NCBI GenBank assembly: GCA_016927425.1
Contig: JAFGMR010000072.1
Coordinates: forward strand, 1-64,000
DNA from: Methanotrichaceae archaeon
Lineage (GTDB): Archaea; Halobacteriota; Methanosarcinia; Methanotrichales; Methanotrichaceae
Reading direction: 5' to 3'
DNA length: 64,000 nt
Part shown: positions 45,424-53,997 of the stretch, in pieces
How the letters are laid out: each line of letters opens with the position of its first letter
Position numbering within the stretch: position 1 is the first letter of the stretch
Position numbers and translations under genes: made by a program
The notes under the pieces: generated by a model
What the model saw: the letters and a program-made list of their open reading frames with translations, nothing else
Databases searched by the model: none
Told to the model about the DNA's origin: nothing

Positions 45424-45609
45424 CCCCCTTCCCCGATGGGGTCTATCTCTCGAATAGTCGACGTAGTGATAATCTGGTTTTCGCATGGGTTGCTTTTTTT
45501 AATCGGATATCTCAATTCTTAGCAGAGCATAATATGATTCTTTAATTATTAGCAGGCTATAACATGATGCTGGAAAAATTCATAAATAATGAGTCCGCAC
45601 TGTGTCTAG

Positions 45610-46674
45610 ATGTCGATGGACGACCTGAGCCGTGGAAGTGGTGGATGGATCGATTACACGATAGCGAGAGCTATCGAATGGCCGGGCAAAGCGTTCTCCC
45701 TCCTCTGCAAGGGAGGAATCCTTGCCAACTACATCATAGCCATCCTCATAATCCTCTCGCTAAACTTCCTCCTGCCCCGGATGATGCCGGGCGATCCATT
45801 GCAGGCAATCTACGGCGACGAGGCGCTCGTAGCCATGACGCCTCAGCTGGAGGCCGATCTGATCCATAGGTTCGGCCTCGATCTCTCAATCGATCAGCAA
45901 TTCATAGCCTACCTCTCAGCGTTGGCCCATGGGGACTTGGGCTACTCCTATTACTATGGCGAGTCGGTCTCGCAAGTCATATTGGCATTTCTGCCCTGGA
46001 CCATCTTGCTCGCGGGCTCGGCGATGATGATATCCACCGCAATTGGCCTCCTCCTTGGAATGGAGTCGGGATACCGGAGGGGGCAGCCGCTTGATAAGCT
46101 CTTGCTCGCCGGGGTTATATTTCTAAGCGGCCTTCCCGACTTCTTCATTGGAATCCTGCTCTTGATCGTATTCGGTGTGAGCTGGAGAGTTCTGCCCCTC
46201 TCCGGGGCACTGACGCCTTATGGCGATCTTCATGGAACTGCTCTCGCATTGGACCTCCTTCGTCATCTGGCAGCCCCTCTGGCAGCTCTGGTCATCGTCA
46301 GGATGACCTCCACATATCTTCTTACGAGGAACAGCATGATCGCAACGCTTGGAGAGAGGTACATCGTGACCGCCCGGGGCAAGGGTTGTTCTGAGCGGCG
46401 AATCCAATACATGCACGCAGGGAGAAACTCGCTCCTCCCCGTCGTGACGAGCGTAGGCCTCCACCTGCCAAATATCGTTACAGGGGCGCTTTTTGTGGAG
46501 ATAGTCTTCGCCTATCCGGGGGTGGGATGGCTTCTTTACAACTCCATTCTGAGTCGCGATTATCCCCTTATACAGGGGATCCTTCTAATGGTAACGCTCT
46601 CGGTGCTGACCGTGAACATGGCTGTGGACCTCGCCTATCGAAGGCTGGATCCGAGGGTTGGCAATGCACATTGA
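45610..46674 (+). CDS. Peptide/nickel-type ABC transporter permease (DppB family)
   Basis: Membrane permease of an import ABC transporter. The 354-residue protein has a typical DppB/OppB layout: first helix IIAILIILSLNFLLPRMMPGDPL, an extracellular domain, and a five-helix core with the EAA loop YIVTARGKGCSERRIQYMHAGRNSLLP, ending GVGWLLYNSILSRDYPLIQG. N-terminal 35 residues before the first helix are longer than usual. It overlaps the next permease gene. First gene of a four-to-five gene operon. Confidence 0.93.
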   Translation: MSMDDLSRGSGGWIDYTIARAIEWPGKAFSLLCKGGILANYIIAILIILSLNFLLPRMMPGDPLQAIYGDEALVAMTPQLEADLIHRFGLDLSIDQQFIAYLSALAHGDLGYSYYYGESVSQVILAFLPWTILLAGSAMMISTAIGLLLGMESGYRRGQPLDKLLLAGVIFLSGLPDFFIGILLLIVFGVSWRVLPLSGALTPYGDLHGTALALDLLRHLAAPLAALVIVRMTSTYLLTRNSMIATLGERYIVTARGKGCSERRIQYMHAGRNSLLPVVTSVGLHLPNIVTGALFVEIVFAYPGVGWLLYNSILSRDYPLIQGILLMVTLSVLTVNMAVDLAYRRLDPRVGNAH

Positions 46675-47512
46675 TCCTTTGGGGGAGGTCATGGGCAGAT
46701 CGACAGGGAGGATCGGCCTGCTGCTTCTCTGTCTGATGGTGGGCCTTGCCCTTTTTGCCCCTATGCTCACGCAGTATTCTCCCAGCCAGAGGACGGATGC
46801 CAGCCCTTTCAGCCCCCCCTCCAAAGATCATCCCCTGGGGACGAACGATGCCCGCCAGGATATTTGGACCAGGTTGATCTATGGGGCAAGAACATCGCTC
46901 TCGGTGGCAGTTGGGGTAGCACTTCTCTCAGGCCTCATCAGCGCAACGATCGGGAGCACGTCGGCCATCTTTGGGGGGCTCTACGATCGCTTCTGGATGA
47001 GGGTGGTCGATGCGATGCTGGCAATACCGGCGGTTATAATTGTGATTCTTGTCGCAACCTATCTCCAGCCCAACCTGATGCTGATGATCGTCCTGATCTC
47101 CGCCATGTCCTGGCCGGGCGGGGCGAGGGTGGTTCGTGCCCAGACATTATCGTTGAAGGAGAGGATGCATGTATCGGCAGCGAAGACCTTCGGGGCGGGA
47201 TGGAGACATATCCTCAGTAGGCATATACTGCCTGACCTAGGGCCGGTATTGCTCGCCATAATGATCCAGGATGCGAGGGCGGCAGTCTTCATGGAGGCGG
47301 GGCTTTCCTTCCTTGGCATTGCCGATCCGAGCATGATAAGCTGGGGGAAGATGATGCAGTATGCGCGGGTCTTCACCTACCTGGATGTTTGGAAGTGGTG
47401 GCTCCTTCCAACAGGAATTGCCCTCTCCATCACGCTCGTGGGGTTGAGCCTGATTGGATTCTCCCTGGAGACCGCGCTTGACCCCAGGCTGAAGGATAGG
47501 AGGGAGGCATGA
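46664..47512 (+). CDS. Peptide/nickel-type ABC transporter permease (DppC family)
   Basis: Second permease of the transporter, 282 residues. Shows the DppC-family N-terminal helix LLLLCLMVGLALFAPMLTQYSPS, DHPLGTNDARQDIWTRLIYGARTSLSV, and the EAA loop MHVSAAKTFGAGWRHILSRHILPDLGPVLL. Start may be ATG 46664 or TTG 46658, inside the previous gene. Its stop overlaps the ATG of the methionine-rich micro-ORF in an ATGA. Confidence 0.93.
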   Translation: MHIDPLGEVMGRSTGRIGLLLLCLMVGLALFAPMLTQYSPSQRTDASPFSPPSKDHPLGTNDARQDIWTRLIYGARTSLSVAVGVALLSGLISATIGSTSAIFGGLYDRFWMRVVDAMLAIPAVIIVILVATYLQPNLMLMIVLISAMSWPGGARVVRAQTLSLKERMHVSAAKTFGAGWRHILSRHILPDLGPVLLAIMIQDARAAVFMEAGLSFLGIADPSMISWGKMMQYARVFTYLDVWKWWLLPTGIALSITLVGLSLIGFSLETALDPRLKDRREA

Positions 47513-47583
47513 TGCCAGTTGATGTCATGATGCCAGAGGAGGGCGCAATGCCGGATGGTGTCATGATGTGGATGGAGGCTTGA
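47509..47583 (+). CDS. Methionine-rich 24-residue micro-ORF
   Basis: ATG at 47509 overlaps the permease stop (ATGA) and is preceded by GGAGGGAGGC, a strong ribosome site. The frame encodes 24 residues starting MMPVDVMMPEEG, eight of which are Met, with three Glu and two Asp, and ends in TGA overlapping the ATPase ATG (TGATG). Both junctions are of the coupled type. No family is recognised; a Met/acid-rich peptide could bind soft metals, or the ORF may only carry translation to the ATPase gene. Confidence 0.5.
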   Translation: MMPVDVMMPEEGAMPDGVMMWMEA

Positions 47584-49355
47584 TGCTCGATATCGAGGGA
47601 TTGAAGGTCTCGTTTGGCGAGAGAGAAGTCCTCAAGGGCGTGGACATCCATCTGGAAAGAGGGGATGCCCTCTCGATCATAGGCGAGTCGGGTGCTGGAA
47701 AGACCACCCTTGCCATGAGCATTATGGGGCTTCTAAACGGCGGATGCTCTGGAAGGATCGTCCTGCAGGGACGCGATATTCTGGAGATGGGGGAATCAAG
47801 AAGGCGGGAGATCAGGGGGGATGTGATGGCCATGGTCTTCCAGAACGTCGAGGATGCGCTAGATCCGGTCTATACCATCTCAGATCAGATCGAAGAGGCG
47901 ATCCTGGTCCACCACCCCATGGATAAGGACAGGCTTCGCTTGAGGGTGGATCATCTCTTGATCCAGGTCGGGCTCAACCGTGAGAAGGGAGATGCCTATC
48001 CCCATCAGCTCAGCGGAGGCGAGAGGCAGAGGGCATTGATCGCAATGGCGCTTGCAAACGATCCCCAGGTCCTGATCCTCGATGAGCCGACCGCGTCGCT
48101 CGACGCCATGACTAAGGCCGAGATACTGGGCCTGCTTCGAGAGTCCATGAGGGATAGGATCGGCCTAGTCGTCACCCACGACATCTCCGCGGCTTCGAGG
48201 ATCAGCAACCGGATGGCGGTCCTTTATTCGGGGAGGATTCTCGAGATGGGTGACACCGAGGAGGTTCTTGCTCGGCCGCTTCATCCCTACACGAGGGGGC
48301 TTCTCCGATCGTCTCCGAATATGATCACCACAAAGGATCTTCAGGGGATTCCCGGCCGCATGAATTCGGGCGTTAAAGGCTGTCCATTTCATCCTCGATG
48401 TACGCAGCACCAGCAACGTTGCACGTTCGAGCTTCCCGAGCTTCGAGATGTGGGGGGACGAATGATCGCATGCCATCGAGGGGGAATAGTGCCCCTCCTG
48501 GAGGTGAGGGGGCTATGCCGATCCTTTGGGCCTTTGAAAGCGGTGGATGGGGTTGATCTCAACCTATGCGAGGGGGAGACCCTAGCCCTCGTTGGCGAGA
48601 GCGGCTCGGGCAAGACCACGCTTGCCCGGATGATCATGGGCCTAACTAGGCTCGATTCGGGGGAGATTTGCCTGGAGGGCGAGCCCTTGGAAGCTCGCTC
48701 TAAGGAGTTCTATCGGAGAGTGCAGATGATATATCAGAACCCGAGGGAGTCCATAAGCCATCGCATGAACGTGGCCGAGGCCATAATGGAGCCTCTTGAT
48801 GTTCAGGGCCTTGGCCGGTCCCGCGAGAAGCTGGAGAGGGTGCTCGATGAGGTCGAGCTTTCCAGCGATCCCGAGTTCCTGAACCGATACTCTCATCATC
48901 TAAGCGGAGGCGAGGCGCAGAGGGTGGCAATCGCCCGGGCCCTGATACTCGATCCAAAGCTCCTCATCGCCGACGAGCCGACATCGGCGCTCGACTCCAG
49001 CGTCCAGGCGAAGATATTGAGGCTGTTGATGGACCTGCAGGAGAAAAGGGGGCTTGCCATCCTCCTCGTGACCCATGACCTTGCCCTTGCGCGAAAGGTA
49101 AGCGACAGGATGGCCGTCATGAAGGGCGGAAAGATCTTGGAGGAGGGGCTCACAAGCGATCTCTTGGCCCATCCCTTACACCAATATACCCGAGAGCTAA
49201 TGGAATCAGCGTCAGGCGTCGACGACGATGGAGTTCAGGTCAAGGCGAGAAGGCAGGTAGAGAGGGAGGGCGATTGTATCGAGGAGCAGTCATTCGAGGT
49301 TTGCCGCAGGCCGGGGACCTGGCAGAGGATGATCAGATGGATGAGGAGTTCATAA
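47583..49355 (+). CDS. Fused peptide/nickel ABC transporter ATPase (DppD-DppF type)
   Basis: One 590-residue protein carries two ABC ATPase modules, as if DppD and DppF were fused. Module 1 (about 1-300): Walker A GESGAGKTT, signature LSGGERQRA, Walker B VLILDEPTASLD, ending with the Dpp/Opp Cys cluster GCPFHPRCTQHQQRC. Module 2 (about 303-560): GESGSGKTT, LSGGEAQRV, LLIADEPTSALD. Start ATG 47583 follows GGAGG. No binding protein is encoded in this operon. Its 3' end overlaps the FmdE-family gene by 19 bases. Confidence 0.94.
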   Translation: MLDIEGLKVSFGEREVLKGVDIHLERGDALSIIGESGAGKTTLAMSIMGLLNGGCSGRIVLQGRDILEMGESRRREIRGDVMAMVFQNVEDALDPVYTISDQIEEAILVHHPMDKDRLRLRVDHLLIQVGLNREKGDAYPHQLSGGERQRALIAMALANDPQVLILDEPTASLDAMTKAEILGLLRESMRDRIGLVVTHDISAASRISNRMAVLYSGRILEMGDTEEVLARPLHPYTRGLLRSSPNMITTKDLQGIPGRMNSGVKGCPFHPRCTQHQQRCTFELPELRDVGGRMIACHRGGIVPLLEVRGLCRSFGPLKAVDGVDLNLCEGETLALVGESGSGKTTLARMIMGLTRLDSGEICLEGEPLEARSKEFYRRVQMIYQNPRESISHRMNVAEAIMEPLDVQGLGRSREKLERVLDEVELSSDPEFLNRYSHHLSGGEAQRVAIARALILDPKLLIADEPTSALDSSVQAKILRLLMDLQEKRGLAILLVTHDLALARKVSDRMAVMKGGKILEEGLTSDLLAHPLHQYTRELMESASGVDDDGVQVKARRQVEREGDCIEEQSFEVCRRPGTWQRMIRWMRSS

Positions 49356-49903
49356 AAGCAAGCCAGTTTCACGGGCATATCTGCCCCGGGCTGGCAATAG
49401 GGTATCGCGTGGCGAAGTACGTCTTGGGCCACTTCACACGATCGGAGGATGAGGAGCTGGTAGCCGTTGCGGAGAACAAGTCATGCAGCATCGATGCGAT
49501 CCAGTACATGTTGGGATGCACGATGGGCAAGGGAAACCTTGTTCTGCATGACAATGGAAAGCAGGTTTTCACGTTCTTCTCCCGGGATAGGGGAGTTGCG
49601 ATGCGGATCTACTTCAAGATGAACCTCTCCCAGAGGATGGATGCAATGAGGAAGAGCAATCCGGATCTGGCCGAGGCGGAACTCATGAGGAGGGCGAGGC
49701 AAGAGGCTGTGGAGTACATCCTCGAAGCAAGCGACGAGGACCTGCTCGCAGTCTCCGAGCTGGACCTTGCGCCGCCCAGGAAGGCCAGGATCTATCCAAC
49801 TCTCCATTGCCAGGAGTGCGGGGAGGGCTTCATGGAGATCAGGGGTAGGACTATCGGGGGAAAGGTCGTCTGCCAGGGATGCTTCGACCGCCTGACGGCC
49901 TGA
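49337..49903 (+). CDS. fmdE: FmdE-family protein with C-terminal zinc ribbon
   Basis: Named after formylmethanofuran dehydrogenase subunit E, though many members have no proven role. The 188-residue protein has the family motif FHGHICPGLAIGYRVAKYVL, KSCSIDAIQYMLGCTMGKGNL and IYFKMN, then a zinc-ribbon tail LHCQECGEGFMEIRGRTIGGKVVCQGCF with two CxxC pairs. ATG 49337 lies inside the ATPase gene. Because it is coupled to a peptide/nickel-type transporter, a role in metal handling is likely (inference). Confidence 0.9.
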   Translation: MDEEFIKASQFHGHICPGLAIGYRVAKYVLGHFTRSEDEELVAVAENKSCSIDAIQYMLGCTMGKGNLVLHDNGKQVFTFFSRDRGVAMRIYFKMNLSQRMDAMRKSNPDLAEAELMRRARQEAVEYILEASDEDLLAVSELDLAPPRKARIYPTLHCQECGEGFMEIRGRTIGGKVVCQGCFDRLTA

Positions 49904-50086
49904 TCCAGCTCTCCCCCCTCGGCAAAAGCTTTTCCTCAAGGGCATCAAGGCCACAATTTCGCCATAGATGAGGTTTCCAATCCCGATTAGGAGAAACCGG
50001 CCATCCGTTTGCGATTTGAACGAGAGCTCCGGTGTAGTAGGGCGCTGTAGAGCAAAGGCGGCAGGTGAGACAGGCAGGTGAATCCA

Positions 50087-50923
50087 ATGATAGAAGGGAT
50101 CGACTGGAACGATATGTGGAGGCGAAAGGTTGAGGCCTCCTCATGGGAAAATAAGCATGAGAACTGGATCGAGTTCTGGGATCGGAGGGCGGAGGGATAC
50201 GATTCCAGGGTCAAGTCTAATCGTGAAAGGCAGATCGAGGCTGTATTGGGCCTCAATATAGAGTCGGAGGACTCAGTGCTCGACGTGGGGGCAGGTCCTG
50301 GGACGTTCTCAATTCCCATTGCCCGGAAGGCGAGGCTTGTAACTGCGGTTGAGCCGTCCAGAGGGATGATCTCCTGCCTCTGCAGAAACGCAAGGGAGGA
50401 AGGCCTCGAGAATATCGTCCCAATCGAGAAGCTCTGGGAGGATGTGCGGCCAATTCAAGACGTCGCAGAGCACGATGTCGTCATCGCATCCTACTCGCTC
50501 GGCATGAAGGATATCAGGGGGGCTCTCGAGAAGATGGACCTGCTTGCAAAAAGGTGGGTCTATCTCTTCCACTTCGCAGGGGATGCTTCCGCGATCTATC
50601 GGGATCTCTGGTACGAGGCTCACCATGAGGAGTACAGATCCGGCCCGGACTACATCTATCTCATAAACGTCCTCCACCAGATGGGCATCTACGCCAACGT
50701 CGAGGTCAGCTCCGAGGAGCAGATCCAAAGGTTCTCCGACCTGGACGAGGCTGCAAGCCACTGGTCGGAGAACCTGGATGCGCCGCCTGAGGCGGAGAAG
50801 GCCATTCGGGACCATCTCTCATCCATGCTGGAGAGGGACGGGGACGACCTCGTCCAGAGGGAGATGATGAGGCGGGTCAAGATATGGTGGAGGCCGGATA
50901 CGCGGGAAGCAGGCGAGATATGA
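50087..50923 (+). CDS. SAM-dependent methyltransferase
   Basis: Class I methyltransferase of 278 residues. Motif I is SVLDVGAGPGTFSIPIA (about 60-76), the acidic loop after beta 2 is LVTAVEPSRGM, and motif IV region is HDVVIASYSLGMKD. N-terminal WIEFWDRRAEGYDSRVKSN and the C-terminal half resemble small-molecule methyltransferases common in methanogens; substrate unknown. ATG 50087 is preceded by GGTGA; an upstream GTG at 50078 adds three residues. Confidence 0.85.
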   Translation: MIEGIDWNDMWRRKVEASSWENKHENWIEFWDRRAEGYDSRVKSNRERQIEAVLGLNIESEDSVLDVGAGPGTFSIPIARKARLVTAVEPSRGMISCLCRNAREEGLENIVPIEKLWEDVRPIQDVAEHDVVIASYSLGMKDIRGALEKMDLLAKRWVYLFHFAGDASAIYRDLWYEAHHEEYRSGPDYIYLINVLHQMGIYANVEVSSEEQIQRFSDLDEAASHWSENLDAPPEAEKAIRDHLSSMLERDGDDLVQREMMRRVKIWWRPDTREAGEI

Positions 50924-51212
50924 AGCGGGCGGAGCCGGTCCAGATCCTCGCCATTCTCCCGGCTCTGGATGGCTTCTCTCATGGGGAGAGGCTCCTAAGA
51001 TCTCGCAATTGGCATGAGGGGGACCCTTTGGGCTCGGTTTCTACCCTTTGTGGATGGGCTCGCCGGGATCATGAGCATATCAACCACGAATGAACGCGAA
51101 TGAACACTAATAATATCCATTAAATTACATTATTCGGAATTATATATTGTGGCATGTATATTGTTTTAATTGAAGAACAGGCATGGCCAAGATGACAATT
51201 ATTAGAATTGAA
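50924..51212. other. Intergenic region with decamer copy F
   Basis: No gene seen. Decamer repeat at 51082-51111, an AT-rich stretch, and the 3' flank of tRNA-Met. Confidence 0.4.
51082..51111 (+). repeat. Decamer array, copy F
   Basis: AACCACGAATGAACGCGAAT followed by GAACACTAAT, matching copies A and B at most positions. Confidence 0.75.
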
Positions 51213-51290
51213 TGGTAGCGGGGAGTAGATTTGAACTACTGATCTACGGGTTATGAGCCCGTCGGGATTTCCTGGCTACCCCACCCCGCT
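51213..51290 (-). tRNA. Initiator tRNA-Met (CAT)
   Basis: On the minus strand: acceptor AGCGGGG/CCCCGCT, D arm with GGGGTAGCCAGG, anticodon stem ACGGG/CCCGT with loop CTCATAA (CAT), T arm TAGTA TTCAAAT-type, discriminator A, and an encoded CCA. The A1:U72 pair and three G:C pairs in the anticodon stem mark the archaeal initiator tRNA. A CTTTTATACGGG box (complement 51325-51337) is its likely promoter. Confidence 0.95.
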
Positions 51291-51460
51291 TCTGTCGTGG
51301 CAGACATCCCTCCCTCTGGCGAACCCGTATAAAAGCTTTTGCGCACGGCCTCGCATCGATGGGGTGCGACCTTGGGCGGATGAATCCTTCGATCATCAAC
51401 CATCGTCATGGAAAGATATAAATTACTTTAAGTTGATGTTGTCGATTGGGGAATTCGATC

Positions 51461-52156
51461 ATGATCTCTATCTCCAATATGGGCATCATAGCCCTCCTAC
51501 TCCTCTTCATCTCGGCCTTGCCGTCTGCTGCGGATGATGAGCTGAAGTACGGATCCAAGGTCCTCTGGCACGATGTGGATGAGGCCCGGCCCCTCTGTCC
51601 ATTCTATGCCGGGCCAGAGTTCGCCTTCGTGGATGCCGGCATCCGGGGCATATTCGATCCCGAGGATCCGGTCTATGTGAACATCGATGCCCGGGACAGC
51701 CAGGTGAATGAGAACGATGTCCGGCTCACTCCATTTGGCAGCATCCCTGCTGGAACTCAGGTCAGGATAGACGACCCGGACTATGGCTATAAGCTCTCTC
51801 GCTTCGGCATCATGGGCTTTCCGGCTGCTGAGATGCGCTACTTCGATGTGGATGGGGATATGGCATACAGCCTCGATGATCCGGTCTACCTGGATATCAA
51901 GCCGGGTGTCGTCAATGCCGGGGATATCCGCATCAATGGATACCTAGGCTACGAGGCAGGGGGCCGGGTCAGGGACGCCCAGGCCGATAGCGACAAGCCG
52001 ACCCTGACGCTTCCCGGAATGCTCAGCTTCTTCAACGCCAATGGGAACATCAACAACGGCGGATGGGGCATCTACGATTATGGGGACCTGGTCTACATGG
52101 ATACCCAGTATCCATTCTACGAGGTGACGATAAACGACGTGAGGTTGACGAGCTGA
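51461..52156 (+). CDS. Secreted repeat protein, paralogue of 52517-53233
   Basis: Secreted 231-residue protein. Signal peptide at about 1-24 (MGIIALLLLFISALPSAA). Three repeats of roughly 60-70 residues follow, each ending like (D)DPVYxxID......NENDVRLTPFGxxPAGTQV: at DPEDPVYVNIDARDSQVNENDVRLT, DDPVYLDIKPGVVNAGDIRI, YGDLVYMDTQYPFYEVTINDVRLT. The family is not one I can name, but the next gene is a clear relative. ATG 51461; a GATATAAATTAC box is at 51414-51425. Confidence 0.8.
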   Translation: MISISNMGIIALLLLFISALPSAADDELKYGSKVLWHDVDEARPLCPFYAGPEFAFVDAGIRGIFDPEDPVYVNIDARDSQVNENDVRLTPFGSIPAGTQVRIDDPDYGYKLSRFGIMGFPAAEMRYFDVDGDMAYSLDDPVYLDIKPGVVNAGDIRINGYLGYEAGGRVRDAQADSDKPTLTLPGMLSFFNANGNINNGGWGIYDYGDLVYMDTQYPFYEVTINDVRLTS

Positions 52157-52516
52157 GGGCCTTCCCCTCTGCTCTTGTTTGGAAGATCGGATCCGGTATC
52201 GGCTGGGATCACGTTAGCGATGTCAGATGGGCAAGCGAGTCCTTTATGAGTTGGAATTTGGAACTATCTGAGAATACGAGCATTATCGGATGCCATTTAT
52301 CCCTGGGAATCCCCCGAATTGATTTTTTATACGATCATATGCTGAGTTCGGGATCTAAGAAAAACCATCCGATTTCAGAATTACGATCCATTCGGTTGAC
52401 TACCAAAAAATACTTATGTTATCGAGATATTCTATATCTAATATGCTAGATCAGTGGTGGTGGCGCGAGGTGTGTGTGTGCGGCCATTTCCATTGGAGAT
52501 TAGGAGGAATAAAACC
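52157..52516. other. Intergenic region, no gene seen
   Basis: 360 bases without a convincing ORF. AT-rich towards the end, with TTCTATATCTAATATG near 52430, a possible promoter for the next gene. Confidence 0.4.
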
Positions 52517-53233
52517 TTGAAGAGAGTAGCAACTCGCGCTCTGGCTGCAAGCCTTGCATTGATGCTGTTGCTCGCCGGGGCTGTCGCATACGACTTTGGA
52601 TCCAAGGTGGCGCCCGGGGATGCGGATATAGGACTGCTTCTGAACAACCTGAGCGATCCACGCATCGCCTACTGGGATATCGGAGTGCCTCCAGGGGTCT
52701 ATGATGCGGGAGACGTGGTCTATCTGGACATTGCAAACAACAGCTTGGTGGATGCCTACGATATTCGGCTCACTCCATATGGCGCCCAGGCTGCGGGAAG
52801 CAAGGTTCTCCCCAGCGATAACGATATCAATGCTCCATTGAAGCTCCTGGATAGCTCGACAGAGATATCGTACATGGAGCTGGATGGGACTCCCGGCTAC
52901 AACCTGATGGACTCGGTCTACATCCATATCAACACGACAATAAATACTCATCAAAACGACATCAGATTGGTGAAGGTGGGCGGCCTGGATGCCGGAACGA
53001 GAGTCCTCGACTTCCACGAGGACAACAACATGCCCTTGAGCACGCTCTTGAGGTTCCCGGTTCCGCCGGGAGGTCCATTTGCCACCATCCGGTTCAACAA
53101 CGTGAACGGTAACTTCGATGTCTTCGGCCAGCCGGCCTATGACCTACCGGACGTGGTCTACATCGATTGCTCAACGCCTGGAGCAGCGCCCATTGGCTTC
53201 GTTATTCCAAACGATGTGCGCCTCTCCCTCTAG
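52517..53233 (+). CDS. Secreted repeat protein, paralogue of 51461-52156
   Basis: Secreted 238-residue protein. TTG 52517 follows TTAGGAGGAATAAA, an excellent ribosome site, and the sequence then gives MKRVATRALAASLALMLLLAGAVAY, a signal peptide. The body has the same units as the upstream gene: DAGDVVYLDIANNSLVDAYDIRLTPYGAQAAGSKV, MDSVYIHINTTINTHQNDIRLVKVGGLDAGTRV, LPDVVYIDCSTP...NDVRLSL. Function unknown; probably surface exposed. Arose by tandem duplication. Confidence 0.8.
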   Translation: MKRVATRALAASLALMLLLAGAVAYDFGSKVAPGDADIGLLLNNLSDPRIAYWDIGVPPGVYDAGDVVYLDIANNSLVDAYDIRLTPYGAQAAGSKVLPSDNDINAPLKLLDSSTEISYMELDGTPGYNLMDSVYIHINTTINTHQNDIRLVKVGGLDAGTRVLDFHEDNNMPLSTLLRFPVPPGGPFATIRFNNVNGNFDVFGQPAYDLPDVVYIDCSTPGAAPIGFVIPNDVRLSL

Positions 53234-53289
53234 AGCCCGATCCATACGGGCTCCTCCCCTCCTTTTCTTGTTCATGGTGGCTTCGATCA

Positions 53290-53300
53290 TTTAATATATA
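53290..53300 (+). promoter_or_regulatory. rnhB TATA box
   Basis: TTTAATATATA is centred about 24 bases before the ATG at 53320, predicting a leaderless message. Confidence 0.55.
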
Positions 53301-53319
53301 TCCTGTCAAAACTAAACAC

Positions 53320-53955
53320 ATGGCATTGCTCCTGGGCGTGGACGAGGCGGGCAAGGGTCCGGTCATCGGGTCCATGTTCGTGGCAGGCGTGGTGGTGGAG
53401 GAGGAGAAGCTCTTCGACCTTGCCGCGATGGGGGTGAAGGACTCAAAGCTGCTCTCGGCGAATAGAAGGGATATATTGGCCTCCAGGATTTGCAATCTTT
53501 CCGATGATCATTACGTGCTCGAGGTTAAGGCGTCTGTCATCGATGAGCTCCGTCAGATAATGACCATGAACGAGATCATGGTCCGGGCCCACTCCCAGGT
53601 GGTCCAGAGGCTGAAGGCGGATAAGGGCATCTTGGATGCGGCAGACGTCGACGAGCGCCGCTTCTGCCGCCGGGTATGCGAGGACAGCGGGACCTCGATC
53701 GACCTCGTTGCCGAACACAAGGCGGATAGGAACCATCTGATAGTAGCGGCCGCATCGATCGTTGCCAAGCATCGAAGGGACCGGTCGATCCGCGATCTGG
53801 AGCAACGGGCCGGAGCGATCATAGGCAGCGGCTATCCATCGGACCCGAAGACCATCCGCTTTATCGAGGGCTGGATAAAAGAGCATGGCGTACTTCCTGC
53901 ATGTACCAGGAAGACCTGGGCTACTGCACAACGCTTAATAGGGAGTTCGGTATAG
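53320..53955 (+). CDS. rnhB: Ribonuclease HII
   Basis: Cuts the RNA strand of RNA-DNA hybrids and misinserted ribonucleotides. The catalytic acidic residues are seen in LLGVDEAGKGPVIGSMFVAG (DEAG motif), in VDERRF-type segment and in HKADRNHLIVAAASIVAKHRRD. The GSGYPSD motif of archaeal RNase HII is present. From ATG 53320 it is 211 residues. The upstream part of the open frame lies before the TATA box and is excluded. Confidence 0.95.
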   Translation: MALLLGVDEAGKGPVIGSMFVAGVVVEEEKLFDLAAMGVKDSKLLSANRRDILASRICNLSDDHYVLEVKASVIDELRQIMTMNEIMVRAHSQVVQRLKADKGILDAADVDERRFCRRVCEDSGTSIDLVAEHKADRNHLIVAAASIVAKHRRDRSIRDLEQRAGAIIGSGYPSDPKTIRFIEGWIKEHGVLPACTRKTWATAQRLIGSSV

Positions 53956-53997
53956 TCGGAAGCGAGATCGAAGCATCGTGTATGGAATGTGATCCCC

